Shown here in pieces: positions 45,075 to 53,841 of a DNA stretch of 64,000 nt. This stretch comes from Halovulum dunhuangense (GTDB lineage Bacteria; Pseudomonadota; Alphaproteobacteria; Rhodobacterales; Rhodobacteraceae), in assembly GCF_013093415.1 (NCBI RefSeq), contig NZ_JABFBC010000001.1, positions 1,488,001 through 1,552,000 of the forward strand, in the 5' to 3' direction. The notes beneath the pieces were generated by a model. That model was given only the letters and a program-made list of their open reading frames with translations, did no database searches and was not told the DNA's origin. Both the position numbers and the translations under genes were made by a program. Position 1 is the stretch's first letter. Every line of letters starts with the position of its first letter.

Positions 45075-46028
45075 ATGAAGAACATGATTTTCGCAGCCGT
45101 CACCGCCGCCTTCATGGCCGTGCCCGCGCTGGCGCAGCAGGACCAGGGCTTCGGCCCGCTGATCGCCGCCGAGGAACTGGCCGAGGTGAAGGACAGCGTC
45201 GAGCCGCTGATCCTGGATATCCGCATGGGCGAGGTGGACGGCAAGCCCGCCTACGAGGCCGGCCATATCGAGGGGGCGGTCTTCGCGCCCTACCGGATGT
45301 TCCGCGGCCCGGACGAGAACCCCGGCCAGCTGCCCTCGAACGAGGAGCTGACCCAGAACTTCCGGCTCTGGGGCGTGGAACAGGACCGGCCCACGGTGAT
45401 CGTGCACCAGGGCAACGACGAGACCGATTTCGGCGGTGCGGCGCGCGTCTACTGGACGCTGAAATCCGCCGGCGTGAGCGAGATCGCCATCATCAACGGC
45501 GGCATGAACGCCTGGGTGAAGGCGGGGCTGCCCACCACCACCGAGGCGTATACCGAGTTCCCGAGCGACATCACGGTCGAGATCTCGGACCAGTGGCTGG
45601 CCACGCAGGAAGAGATCCTGGCCATCGTCGAGGGGCAGGACACGGGTCTTCTGCTGGACAGCCGGCCCGAGGCGTTCTGGACGGGCGATGCCGCCCATGC
45701 CGCCGCCGCGCGCCCCGGCACGCTGCCGCAGTCGCAGTATTTCACCCACTCGCGCTGGTTCTCGGACGATCCGTCGCTGATCGACGTGGCCGCCGTGACC
45801 CGGCTGGTCGAGGAGAACGGCTATACCGGCCAGGACCAGCTTGTGTCCTTCTGCAATACCGGGCACTGGGCCGCGACCAACTGGTTCGTGCTGTCCGAAC
45901 TGGGCGGGGTCGAGAACGTGAAGCTCTACCCCGAGTCGATGGTCGGCTGGTCGAATGCGGGCCTGCCCATGGACAACGTGCCCGGCCCGCTGAAGAATCT
46001 GTGGAAGCAGGTCACCAGCATCTTCTGA
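45075..46028 (+). CDS. Periplasmic tandem-rhodanese sulfurtransferase
   Basis: 317 residues with a signal peptide (MKNMIFAAVTAAFMAVPALA). Two rhodanese domains (about 30-150 and 172-310). In the first, the active loop position reads HQGNDETDFGG, so it lacks the catalytic cysteine. In the second, SFCNTGHWAAT supplies Cys260. Such proteins transfer sulfane sulfur from thiosulfate or similar donors. The next gene, a YeeE-type transporter, starts 10 bases on, suggesting this is the periplasmic donor for sulfur uptake. ATG 45075 follows AGGAAAGG. Confidence 0.88.
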   Translation: MKNMIFAAVTAAFMAVPALAQQDQGFGPLIAAEELAEVKDSVEPLILDIRMGEVDGKPAYEAGHIEGAVFAPYRMFRGPDENPGQLPSNEELTQNFRLWGVEQDRPTVIVHQGNDETDFGGAARVYWTLKSAGVSEIAIINGGMNAWVKAGLPTTTEAYTEFPSDITVEISDQWLATQEEILAIVEGQDTGLLLDSRPEAFWTGDAAHAAAARPGTLPQSQYFTHSRWFSDDPSLIDVAAVTRLVEENGYTGQDQLVSFCNTGHWAATNWFVLSELGGVENVKLYPESMVGWSNAGLPMDNVPGPLKNLWKQVTSIF

Positions 46029-46038
46029 GGAGGCTTAC

Positions 46039-47166
46039 ATGGCCGACACGACACTTGCGGACCCCCGCCCGGCGGGGGTCTTTCTCAAGCGCGGGGGCCT
46101 GATCGTCCTGGCGCTTGCCGCCGTTCTGGCGGTCGCGGCGATGGCGGGCGCGCGCTACGGCGCGCTTCTGCTGATCGGGCTCGGCTTCGGCATGGCGCTG
46201 GAGGGGCTGCGCTTCGGCTTTGCCGGCCCGTGGCGGGCGATGATCCTGCGGCGCGAGCCGGCCGGGCTGCTGGCGCAGTTGCTGGCGATCGGGCTGGTCG
46301 CGGTGGTGGCCTTTCCGCTGTTGCAGTCGAACGGCGCCGAGTTGAACGGCGCGCACGCCCCCGTGGGCATCGCGATGATCGGCGGCGCCTTCGTCTTCGG
46401 CGCAGCCATGCAGATCGTGCTGGGCTGCGGTTCCGGCACGCTGGTCAACGCGGGCAGCGGCAACGCGATCGGGGCGGTGGCGCTGCCCTTCTTCGCGCTG
46501 GGCAGTTTCGCGGGCGCGCTGCACCTGAACTGGTGGACGGGGCTGGGCACCGCGCCGCTGGTGGTCCTGAGCGGCACCGGCGGCCTTGCACTCACGCTGG
46601 CGGGGCTGGCGGCGGTGGCGGTCGTGGCGCTGGTGCTGGCCGCGCCCGGCACGCGTTCCATCCCGCGCCGGCTGATCTGGGCGGCGGTCGCGGTGGCGGG
46701 CCTGGCGCTTCTGAACCTGGTGGTCGCGGGCCAGCCCTGGGGCGTGGTCTATGGCCTTGGGCTGTGGGCCGCGAAGGGCGCTCAGGCGCTGGGCGCGGAC
46801 CTGTCGGCCAACGCCTTCTGGGCGGCCCCGGTCAATGCCGAGCGGCTGGCCGAAAGCGTGCTGACGGATGTCACCTCGCTGACCAATATCGGGATCATCG
46901 GCGGCGCCTTCCTGATCGCGTCCTGGCGCAGCGGGCTGGCGGCCCGGGTGCCGAACCTGCCGCTGAAGGCCTGGGTCGCCACGATCCTGGCCGGGCTGGT
47001 GCTGGGCTATTCCTCGCGCCTGGCCTTCGGGTGCAACGTGGGCGCCTTCTTCAGCGGCGTGTCCACCGGCAGCCTGCATGGCTGGGTCTGGTTCGTGGCG
47101 GCCTTCGCCGGGTCGGTCATCGGCGTGCGGATGCGCCCCGCCCTGGGGCTGGAGGCACGCGCATGA
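46039..47166 (+). CDS. YeeE/YedE (TsuA-like) sulfur-compound transporter
   Basis: 375-residue inner-membrane protein with about ten helices and two homologous halves. Signature cysteines are in LGCGSGTLVNAGSGNAIGA and FGCNVGAFFSGVSTGSLHGW, which in TsuA carry thiosulfate along a cysteine relay. The start follows GAGGAGG. The partner periplasmic rhodanese is directly upstream and a 56-residue membrane protein overlaps its stop by four bases. Thiosulfate or sulfane sulfur uptake is the likely role. Confidence 0.9.
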   Translation: MADTTLADPRPAGVFLKRGGLIVLALAAVLAVAAMAGARYGALLLIGLGFGMALEGLRFGFAGPWRAMILRREPAGLLAQLLAIGLVAVVAFPLLQSNGAELNGAHAPVGIAMIGGAFVFGAAMQIVLGCGSGTLVNAGSGNAIGAVALPFFALGSFAGALHLNWWTGLGTAPLVVLSGTGGLALTLAGLAAVAVVALVLAAPGTRSIPRRLIWAAVAVAGLALLNLVVAGQPWGVVYGLGLWAAKGAQALGADLSANAFWAAPVNAERLAESVLTDVTSLTNIGIIGGAFLIASWRSGLAARVPNLPLKAWVATILAGLVLGYSSRLAFGCNVGAFFSGVSTGSLHGWVWFVAAFAGSVIGVRMRPALGLEARA

Positions 47167-47333
47167 GCCGCCGTCCCGTAGCCCTGCTGGTGCTGGCCGG
47201 CCTGATCGCGGTGATCGCGCTGGATCTGGGCGCAAGCGAACCGCTGAACCCCTACCAGGCGCCGCCCCTGCTGGCGCTGGGATCGGGGCTGGCCGCCGGT
47301 GGCGCGCACTGCTCGGCGCCGCCGTCGAACTGA
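47163..47333 (+). CDS. Unknown 56-residue membrane protein of the sulfur operon
   Basis: MSRRPVALLVLAGLIAVIAL is a single membrane helix, followed by DLGASEPLNPYQAPPLLALG and a tail with one cysteine (GGAHCSAPPSN). Its ATG overlaps the transporter stop (ATGA), and a terminator follows it. The translational coupling and the lone cysteine suggest an accessory part of the YeeE/rhodanese system; this is inference. Confidence 0.65.
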   Translation: MSRRPVALLVLAGLIAVIALDLGASEPLNPYQAPPLLALGSGLAAGGAHCSAPPSN

Positions 47334-47351
47334 GCGATCCCCGCTGCCACG

Positions 47352-47379
47352 AAAAGGGCCCGCCTTGCGCGGGCCTTTT
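47352..47379 (+). terminator. Terminator of the rhodanese/YeeE operon
   Basis: AAAAGGGCCCGC and GCGGGCCTTTT pair around CTTGC with a single bulged base, giving a GC stem that ends in TTTT. It is 20 bases after the last stop. Confidence 0.8.
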
Positions 47380-47452
47380 GCTGTCTGCGCGCGCGCCTGC
47401 CTTCGGGTGAGGAGTTTTCGACACCGGGCGGCCTGTCGGGTATCGTCGGGCC

Positions 47453-47905
47453 ATGAGACTGCGCAGCGGATATCTTCTGGCGGGGCTTGCCTGGGCGCTG
47501 TTGCTGGGGCCGCTGCTGGCCCTTGGTGTGCTTGGCACGCTTATGGGCGTCCTGTGGCTTCATGTGTTCGGGGACGATCCCTGGCCCGCGGCGGTGGATT
47601 GGGCGGTCCCGGTCCTTGGCGTGGCGATCCTGGCGGCGACGGCCCTGGGGTGCGGTCTATTCGCGCTTCGGCTTGGTCGCAGGCGGGAGGCGCTGGCGGC
47701 CGCGGGCCATGCGCGAGAGTGGCGTCGGATCGCCCTCTGGACCCTGGAGCCGGTGGTCGATGCCGCCACGCGGGAGGCATGGCCCGAGCATGAACGCCAG
47801 CGCCGGGATCAGGGAGAGACGCCTCTTGCAAGCCGCGTGACCGTGCCCCTGCCGATGGCCTTCACGGTTCGCGCAGACGGAAGCATCGAGCAGCTTGCGC
47901 GGTAA
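47453..47905 (+). CDS. Unknown 150-residue membrane protein
   Basis: Two hydrophobic helices (about 6-36 and 49-72) and a cytosolic, arginine-rich C-terminal part (RLGRRREALAAAGHAREWRR, then a short VTVPLPMAFTVRADGS strand pair). One cysteine, no known domain. The preceding region 47334-47452 holds only the previous terminator. Codon pattern and isolated position between two terminators support a real gene, but the function is unknown. Confidence 0.6.
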   Translation: MRLRSGYLLAGLAWALLLGPLLALGVLGTLMGVLWLHVFGDDPWPAAVDWAVPVLGVAILAATALGCGLFALRLGRRREALAAAGHAREWRRIALWTLEPVVDAATREAWPEHERQRRDQGETPLASRVTVPLPMAFTVRADGSIEQLAR

Positions 47906-47928
47906 GGCGGCGGTGCGTTCGGAACGAA

Positions 47929-47953
47929 AAGGGCCCGCATCATGCGGGCCCTT
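47929..47953. terminator. Bidirectional terminator between convergent genes
   Basis: AAGGGCCCGC (47929-47938) and GCGGGCCCTT (47944-47953) form a 10-bp stem over ATCAT. Read on the minus strand the T tract TTTTCG follows the stem, a good terminator for the FMN reductase gene (stop at 47976). On the plus strand the tail is weak. Confidence 0.8.
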
Positions 47954-47975
47954 CCGATTGTGCTGGCCTTGCCGA

Positions 47976-48575
47976 TCACTCGGCGGCGATGGCCTCGATC
48001 CGGCCGTCGCGGGCGGCTTTCAGGGCGCCGGTCCACCAGGCGAGGTCGTCCAGCATCTTGATGGCCGAATCCTCGAGATAGGGGAAATCGGCGAAGGTCT
48101 TTTCGCCCTTGGCGATGCCCATGAATTCCTGGAGACCGATGTGCACCGCGTTGCGCAGCGGCGCGATCTGGAGTTCGACCGCGATCTGGCGCAGCTGCTG
48201 AACGGCGCGCGCGCCGCCCACGCCGCCATAGCCGACAAAGGCCGCGGGCTTGCGGTTGAACTCGGTATAGGCGTAGTCGAGCGCGTTCTTCAGGGCGCCG
48301 GAAATCGAGTGGTTGTATTCCGCGGTGATGAAGATGAAGCCGTCATAGGAGGCCACCTTCTCGCCCCAGGCCTTGGCCACGTCGTTCTTCGGCTCGGCCC
48401 AGGCGGGGGAGGCGGGCTCGTCGAACAGCGGCAGGGGGAAATCGCGCAGGTCGACCAGCTCGTAGGTCGCGTCCTTGCGCGCCTCGGCCAGCGCCTTGAT
48501 CCAGGCGGCGGGCGTGTCGGCAAAGCGGCCCTCGCGGGTGGTTCCGATGACGATGGCGATTCTAGGCAGGCTCAT
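47976..48575 (-). CDS. NADPH-dependent FMN reductase (chromate/azo-reductase-like)
   Basis: 199-residue flavodoxin-fold protein. IAIVIGTTREGRFADTPAAW binds the FMN phosphate; FIFITAEYNHSISGALKNALDYAY is the family signature (PEYN-type, with A for P). It transfers electrons from NAD(P)H to quinones, azo dyes or chromate; the natural substrate is not known. Start ATG 48575 after AAGGAGC. Promoter candidate upstream at 48613-48640. Confidence 0.88.
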   Translation of the reverse strand: MSLPRIAIVIGTTREGRFADTPAAWIKALAEARKDATYELVDLRDFPLPLFDEPASPAWAEPKNDVAKAWGEKVASYDGFIFITAEYNHSISGALKNALDYAYTEFNRKPAAFVGYGGVGGARAVQQLRQIAVELQIAPLRNAVHIGLQEFMGIAKGEKTFADFPYLEDSAIKMLDDLAWWTGALKAARDGRIEAIAAE

Positions 48576-48612
48576 TCCATGCTCCTTGTGCGGGGGAAAA
48601 CGTCTGTTTGTC

Positions 48613-48640
48613 GATGTATGACGCCTTCCGCCCGACACAA
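48613..48640 (-). promoter_or_regulatory. Promoter candidate for the FMN reductase gene
   Basis: On the minus strand TTGTGT (48640-48635) and TACATC (48618-48613) with a 16-base spacer, about 40 bases before the start codon. Partial matches to -35 and -10. Confidence 0.35.
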
Positions 48641-48758
48641 GGCGGTTTTTGATGCTTGTTTCTGAACAATCCGTTCCGCTGCGGTGCAATATGACGGGGG
48701 CGCGCCCCGGCTGCGGTTCCCGCAGTCCGGGACGCCCCGCCCCCCGTTCGGTCGGGCG

Positions 48759-50147
48759 TCAGGACCCCTGTCCGTCGCCCCGTGACTCCAGTCCGCGGCC
48801 CGCGCCGATGGCGGTGTTCAGCGCCACGAAGGTCTGCGCATGGCGGCGGTTGGCGGCAGCCAGCTCGTTCCGCGCCCGGCCCACGGCGCGTTCCGCGTCG
48901 AGCACCGCGAGAAGCGAGGTCTCGCCCCGCTCGTAGCTTTCCTGCGCCAGGCGCAGCGCCTCGGCCAGCGAGTTGACCGCCCGCCGCTGGGCGCCGACGG
49001 CGTCGCGGTCGCGGCCAAGTCCCACGATGCCGTTCTGCACTTCCTCGACCGCGCGCAGGACGGTGTTCTGCCAGACCAGCATCTGCGTGCGGGCCTGCGC
49101 CTCGCGCTGGGACACGGTGGCGTTCAGGCGTTCGCGCCCGAAGAGGGGGATGTTGATGATCGGCCCGAAGCTCCAGGTGCTTTCGTCGGGGCTTTTCGCC
49201 GCCGCCGTGCCGGTGATGACGCCCAGCAGCCCGATCGAGGGGTAGAGATCGGCCCGCGCGATGCCGATGCGGGCCGTGGCCGCGGCAAGGTCGCGCTCGG
49301 CGATGTGGATGTCGGGGCGGTTGCGCAACAGGTCCGCGGGCACCCCCGCGCCGTAGATCCGCCTTGGCCAGGGCTGTGGCGCGCCGCTTGACAGGAAGCC
49401 CACATAGGTGTCTGCCGGCTGGCCCATCAGCGTCGAGACGCGGTGCGCCGCGCGCCGGAAGCCGGTCTCGAGCACGGGCAGCTGCGCGCGCGTCTCGTCC
49501 ACCAGGCCGCGGGCCTGCGCCACGTCGAGCGCCGTGGCCGATGCCGCGTCGAACAGCCGGTTGGTCAGGTCGAGCGTGCGCTGGCGCGAGGCGAGCGTCT
49601 GGCGCGTGAGCGCGATGCTTTCCTGGAAGAAGCGCGCGTCGATATAGGCCGCGGTCAGTTCCGCCACGAAGAGCAGCCGCGCCGCCTCGACCCCGTAGCC
49701 GGCGGCGTCCAGCTCGGCCGCGGCGGCGCGGCGTTCGCTGCCAAGTCCGCCGAAGAGATCGGCCACCCAGGACACCCTGAGCGCGCCGGTCGCGTAGCGT
49801 TCGGTGGGATCGTCGGGGCTGCCGCCGCGGTAGCCGCCATCGGCGCCGATCCCGCCGGCAAAGGGCACGCCTGCGCCGCGCGCGACGGCACCTGCCGCCG
49901 CGACCCGTTCGCGGGCGATGCGGATGTCGAGGTTCTGGGCAAGGCCGGCCGCGACCAGCTGGTCGAGGCGGCGGTCGCCGAACGCGCCCCACCAGGCGAT
50001 GGCGCGGGTCTCTCCGACGCTGGCGCTGCTGCCCTCGGCAAAGGTGGCGGGCATCGTCATTTCAGGCGGCTGGTAGGGTTCGCTGACATCGCAGGCGGCA
50101 AGGCCCGCCGTGGTCAGGAATGCGAGGCCGATACGGTATGTGTACAT
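48759..50147 (-). CDS. Outer-membrane efflux lipoprotein (NodT/OprM type)
   Basis: 462 residues. The lipobox GLAAC puts Cys19 at the mature N-terminus. Two TolC-type domains follow, rich in long helices (AARLLFVAELTAAYIDARFF, RNELAAANRRHAQTFVALN), with the conserved LTRQTLASRQRTLDLTNRLF and LLRNRPDIHIAERDLAAATA segments. Forms the outer-membrane duct of RND-type or other tripartite pumps; no pump gene is beside it. It is next to the polysaccharide locus but on its own, so export of a small molecule is as likely as a role in polysaccharide. Confidence 0.9.
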   Translation of the reverse strand: MYTYRIGLAFLTTAGLAACDVSEPYQPPEMTMPATFAEGSSASVGETRAIAWWGAFGDRRLDQLVAAGLAQNLDIRIARERVAAAGAVARGAGVPFAGGIGADGGYRGGSPDDPTERYATGALRVSWVADLFGGLGSERRAAAAELDAAGYGVEAARLLFVAELTAAYIDARFFQESIALTRQTLASRQRTLDLTNRLFDAASATALDVAQARGLVDETRAQLPVLETGFRRAAHRVSTLMGQPADTYVGFLSSGAPQPWPRRIYGAGVPADLLRNRPDIHIAERDLAAATARIGIARADLYPSIGLLGVITGTAAAKSPDESTWSFGPIINIPLFGRERLNATVSQREAQARTQMLVWQNTVLRAVEEVQNGIVGLGRDRDAVGAQRRAVNSLAEALRLAQESYERGETSLLAVLDAERAVGRARNELAAANRRHAQTFVALNTAIGAGRGLESRGDGQGS

Positions 50148-50280
50148 GGTCAATCTGTCCCTCCAGTCGCTGGTTTCCTGTGATTTGCGGGCGAATGCCA
50201 ACGGGCCGCCCGGTGGCGGGCAGCCGTTGATGACCGGAACTTGTGGGACGGGTGGGGACGGCCGCGCGCGGGGCGCAGGC

Positions 50281-50487
50281 TCAGTCCTTGAGGTCGCTTT
50301 CGACCAGGTCGGCCATGCGCCTGGGAAGGCTGGGCCGGTAGGCGGCGAGAAGGGCGCTGATCGCGATGGCGATGGCACCGGTCAGCGCATAGGCGAGCAC
50401 GGCAAGCCAGGGCCCGGCGCCCGCGATCAGCGCCAGGATGGCCGCGATCAGCCCTGCAACGAGTCCGATTGCCAGTGAAAAGGTCAT
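50281..50487 (-). CDS. Unknown 68-residue membrane protein
   Basis: Two hydrophobic helices (MTFSLAIGLVAGLIAAILAL and LAVLAYALTGAIAIAISALL) and a short basic-acidic tail (PRRMADLVESDLKD). No family recognised; similar two-helix proteins are common in Rhodobacterales. Start ATG 50487, with an alternative ATG 30 bases upstream (50517). It is between the efflux lipoprotein and the polysaccharide co-polymerase genes on the same strand. Confidence 0.5.
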   Translation of the reverse strand: MTFSLAIGLVAGLIAAILALIAGAGPWLAVLAYALTGAIAIAISALLAAYRPSLPRRMADLVESDLKD

Positions 50488-50651
50488 GCTGCCCAAACTC
50501 TCCCTCGGGTCCACCATACCCGACCGGGTGGGGAACGCGCGCCGGAGTTGATCGCGCGGGCCCGATCGGCCGGATCCTGCCAAGAATGCCGGCAAAAGGG
50601 GGCCAAATCAGGGCAGCAGCCCGATCGTCCGGCCCGCACCGGGGGCGGGGG

Positions 50652-52838
50652 TCAGGCCGACGCGCGCAGGGCATGGGAAAACATGTTGTCGCCATAGGCG
50701 CCCGCGCGGACGGTGTTCACGCGGGTGGCCACCACCGCGCCTGGGCGCACGCCGACATCCGAAAGGATCCGCAGCGTGCTTTCGACGGCCCCCCGCGGCG
50801 TCGCGTTCCAGCGGGTCATCAGCAGGATGGAGTCCGCCGAGCGGTAGAGCGCCGCCGTATCGACATGCGCCAGTAGCGGCGGCGTGTCGAGGATCACGCG
50901 GTCGTAGCGGGCCTGGAGGAATTCGAGAAGCGCGCGGAACTCCTCGGAGATCAGGACCGCGGCCGGATCCTCGACCCCCATGGGCGCGGGCAGCAGGTGG
51001 AGCCCGTTCTCGCCCGTCTCGCGGATCAGCCGGTCGCTGTGCTCGGGATCGAACAAGGCTTCGGTGAAGCGGTCGAGCTCGTTTCCGTCGGTGCCGCGAT
51101 AGGGGCTGTGCCAGAAGTCGCAATCGACCAGCAGCACGCGTTCGCCGGCAAAGGTGCAGGCGCGCGCCAGCAGCAGGAGCGCGGTGGATTTCCCTTCTCC
51201 GGGCATGCTGGAAACGCCCGCGATGATCTGCCCCTTGGTGGTGCGCAGCGCGGGCAGCCGCTGGGCGGAGGCCTGCTCGGGTGCGGGCCGGGGCCGCATC
51301 CTGCCGCGCAACGACACGCCGCGCGGCTTTGCCTCCAGCTCGGTCACGATGCTGGAATAGAGCTTGCGCGCCGAGGTCATCAGCCCCGGCCAGACCGGCG
51401 CCGTGGCCTGGAGCAGCGCGGGCAGCGCGACCGCCTTGGGCGATGCCTCGGGGACGAGGCCCAGGACCGGCAGGCCGCTTGCCCCTTCGTATTCGCCGAC
51501 GGTGCGCAGGCTGGTCCGGCGCAGCTCGGTCAGGATCACGAGCGCCGCGGCGCCCAGGGTGGCGAGAAAGGCCGCCCCCACCGCCATCACCTTGCGCCGC
51601 GGTTCCGACGGATAGGGAGAGGGGCGGGCGGTCGCGATGATGCGCGCGTCGGGGTTCAGGTAGCGGTCCTGCTGGGTCCGGCGGCTGAGCTGGGCCATGA
51701 AGTCCTGGTAGATCGCCTCGGACACGCGGATGTCGTTCTCGATCCGGCGCAACTCGGCGTCTCGCTCGGCCTGGGCGGACAGTTCGGCCTGGGTCAGGTC
51801 CGCCTCGCGCCGGATCGATGCGGCCGAGGCGGCGGTTGCCGTCGCCTCTTCGCTCAGCCGGGCCGCGGCGGCGTCGAGCGCGGCGTCGAGCACCGCCAGG
51901 TCGCCGGCGCGTGCCTCGAAGATTGCCTGCGACAGTTCCGGGCCGGGGACCGCGATCATCGCGGCGGCGTCGAGCGGGTTGCCATCGGCCCGAAGCCGCG
52001 CGATCGCGGCGTGGGTCGTCTCGAGGCGGGCGGCCTCTGCCTCCAGGTCGGCGATCCGTCGCTCCATCGAGGCGCGGGACGCCTTCATGGTCTGGAGATC
52101 TTCCGGCGTGTAAGGCTCTGCAAGGATGTGATTTTCCCGCTCTACCCCAAGGGTGGTCAGGCGCTCCTGGATTTCCGTGGTGCGGTCCGACAGCCACGCC
52201 TGGGAACGGTCGAGGGCGCGCAGCTTCTCCTCGATCTGGGCGGCGATGTATTCCTCGGCAAGGGTATTTGCCAGAAGTGCCGCCTTTTCAGGGTCTTGCG
52301 ACGTGAAGGTGATGGAAAAAACCGCCGACATGTTTCCGATCTGCTCGACGCTGCTGCGGTCGCGCACGGCGCTGACCACGGCGGCGTCGGGGTCGGCAGG
52401 CAGGGGCGCGGCCCCAGCGTCCCCAGCGCCCCCAGCGTCCGTGGCCTCGTCCTGCTTGGCGAATTCCGCGTCGCTGCGCAGGTCGAGCCGGTCCACGACG
52501 CGCTGGATCAGGTCCGGCGATTGCAGCACCTCGAGCTCGCTTTCCAGCGCGGTGATCGAGGTGGGCAGCCCCGCCATGCCGGGGGCGAAGGCGGGGTCGT
52601 TGGTGACGCGGGTCTCGATCATCACCTGCGCCTCGGAGGTGTAGCGGACCTCGAAGAGGTAGCTGAGCGCATAGGCGGCGATGCCGCCCAGAAGCGCCGC
52701 GCCCACCAGCCAGTAGCGCGCGCGCAGGAGCGCCATCCAGAGCGCCATCAGCATCGCGTTGTCCCCGTCATCCTGCGCTGCGCCGATGCCTGCACCGAAG
52801 AACTCCCGCTCGAGCGTTTTCGTGTACTCATGGCGCAT
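50652..52838 (-). CDS. Polysaccharide co-polymerase with tyrosine-kinase-like ATPase domain (Wzc/ExoP)
   Basis: 728 residues. Wzz domain: two membrane helices (about 34-52 and 425-445) flanking a periplasmic coiled coil (about 180-400). C-terminal ATPase: Walker A SSMPGEGKST, Walker A' LLVDCDFW, Walker B VILDTPP. This fits BY-kinases that set chain length and control assembly with the outer-membrane exporter. The expected C-terminal tyrosine cluster is missing; the end AGAYGDNMFSHALRASA has one tyrosine. The gene is divergent from wecG. Start ATG 52838; Pro motif near the second helix (PSEPRRKVMAVG) is typical. Confidence 0.85.
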   Translation of the reverse strand: MRHEYTKTLEREFFGAGIGAAQDDGDNAMLMALWMALLRARYWLVGAALLGGIAAYALSYLFEVRYTSEAQVMIETRVTNDPAFAPGMAGLPTSITALESELEVLQSPDLIQRVVDRLDLRSDAEFAKQDEATDAGGAGDAGAAPLPADPDAAVVSAVRDRSSVEQIGNMSAVFSITFTSQDPEKAALLANTLAEEYIAAQIEEKLRALDRSQAWLSDRTTEIQERLTTLGVERENHILAEPYTPEDLQTMKASRASMERRIADLEAEAARLETTHAAIARLRADGNPLDAAAMIAVPGPELSQAIFEARAGDLAVLDAALDAAAARLSEEATATAASAASIRREADLTQAELSAQAERDAELRRIENDIRVSEAIYQDFMAQLSRRTQQDRYLNPDARIIATARPSPYPSEPRRKVMAVGAAFLATLGAAALVILTELRRTSLRTVGEYEGASGLPVLGLVPEASPKAVALPALLQATAPVWPGLMTSARKLYSSIVTELEAKPRGVSLRGRMRPRPAPEQASAQRLPALRTTKGQIIAGVSSMPGEGKSTALLLLARACTFAGERVLLVDCDFWHSPYRGTDGNELDRFTEALFDPEHSDRLIRETGENGLHLLPAPMGVEDPAAVLISEEFRALLEFLQARYDRVILDTPPLLAHVDTAALYRSADSILLMTRWNATPRGAVESTLRILSDVGVRPGAVVATRVNTVRAGAYGDNMFSHALRASA

Positions 52839-53055
52839 CGCACTCTCCCGGACGGAGGGATCCGCGGCGGACCCCCGGAATGTGGCCGACGATCGCACGG
52901 GGAACGGCCCCGGCGGCGGTCTTCGGTTCCAGCGTTACGGCCTGCGTCCGAACCGGGACTGACATTTCTCAATCAAAGGTAGTGCCGCCCCGATAGGACT
53001 GGACCGAGGGAAGCCCGCGCCGGTGACGCGGCGCGGTGGAAGAACGGGGCAGCCC

Positions 53056-53841
53056 ATGAAGGCGCAGCACATCATGCTAGGCGGGGTGCCGGTCGCGACC
53101 TTGACCGAGGCGGGCCTGGTCGCGCGGATGCTGGAGGATTGCGCGCAGCGGCGCGCGCGACCGGGCACGCCACCGGTGCTGGTCTTCGACAGCAATGCCC
53201 AGGCCATATCGCTGAGGGCGACCGACCCTGCCTATGCGGCGGCCCTGTCGGGCGCGGATATCGTCCATGCCGACGGGCAGGCGGTGGTCTGGCTGTCGCG
53301 GCTGCGGCGGGGGCCGCAGGTGCCCGAGCGCACGGCGACGACCGATCTGATCCACGCGGCCGCCCGCGCGGCCGAGGGCGCGGGGCTCGGTTTCTACCTG
53401 CTTGGCGGCACTGAGGAGGTGAACCGCCGCTGCGCAGAGCGGCTGGTTCAACTCTATCCCCGGTTGCGGCTGGCGGGCCGCCGGAACGGGTATTTCCCCT
53501 GCGACGAGGAGGCTGCGGTCTGCGATGCGGTGGCCGCATCGGGTGCCGACGTGGTCTGGGTCGGGCTTGGCAAGCCGCGCGAGCAGGTCTTTGCCCATGC
53601 CAACCGCGAACGGCTGGGCTGCGGCTGGGTCGTGACCTGCGGGGGCTGCTTCAACTTCGTGGCGGGCGACTATCGCCGGGCGCCGCGGTGGATGCAGCGC
53701 GCGGGCCTGGAATGGCTGCACCGGGCCGCGACCGGGCCGCGCTACCTGGTCGGGCGCTACGCGGTGACGATCCCGCACGCGCTGTGGCAGGTGGTGCGCC
53801 GCGACCTGCTGGGGGCGCGGGAGGATCGCCATGCCGGCTGA
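53056..53841 (+). CDS. WecG/TagA/CpsF family glycosyltransferase
   Basis: 261 residues of GT26. VFDSNAQAISL, GADIVHADGQAVVW (the conserved aspartate in the T-x-D region) and WVGLGKPREQVFAH with ACG-type GGCFNFVAGDYRRAPRWM match. It adds a ManNAc-type or hexose residue to a lipid-linked sugar; the donor is not certain. First plus-strand gene of the polysaccharide locus. The start at 53056 lies within the open frame from 53023, picked for the MKAQHIMLGG start. The next gene overlaps its end by 11 bases. Confidence 0.85.
   Translation: MKAQHIMLGGVPVATLTEAGLVARMLEDCAQRRARPGTPPVLVFDSNAQAISLRATDPAYAAALSGADIVHADGQAVVWLSRLRRGPQVPERTATTDLIHAAARAAEGAGLGFYLLGGTEEVNRRCAERLVQLYPRLRLAGRRNGYFPCDEEAAVCDAVAASGADVVWVGLGKPREQVFAHANRERLGCGWVVTCGGCFNFVAGDYRRAPRWMQRAGLEWLHRAATGPRYLVGRYAVTIPHALWQVVRRDLLGAREDRHAG

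Noticed and set aside
45075-45500. First rhodanese domain as an active sulfurtransferase
   Set aside because: The active-site loop has no cysteine (HQGNDETDFGG).
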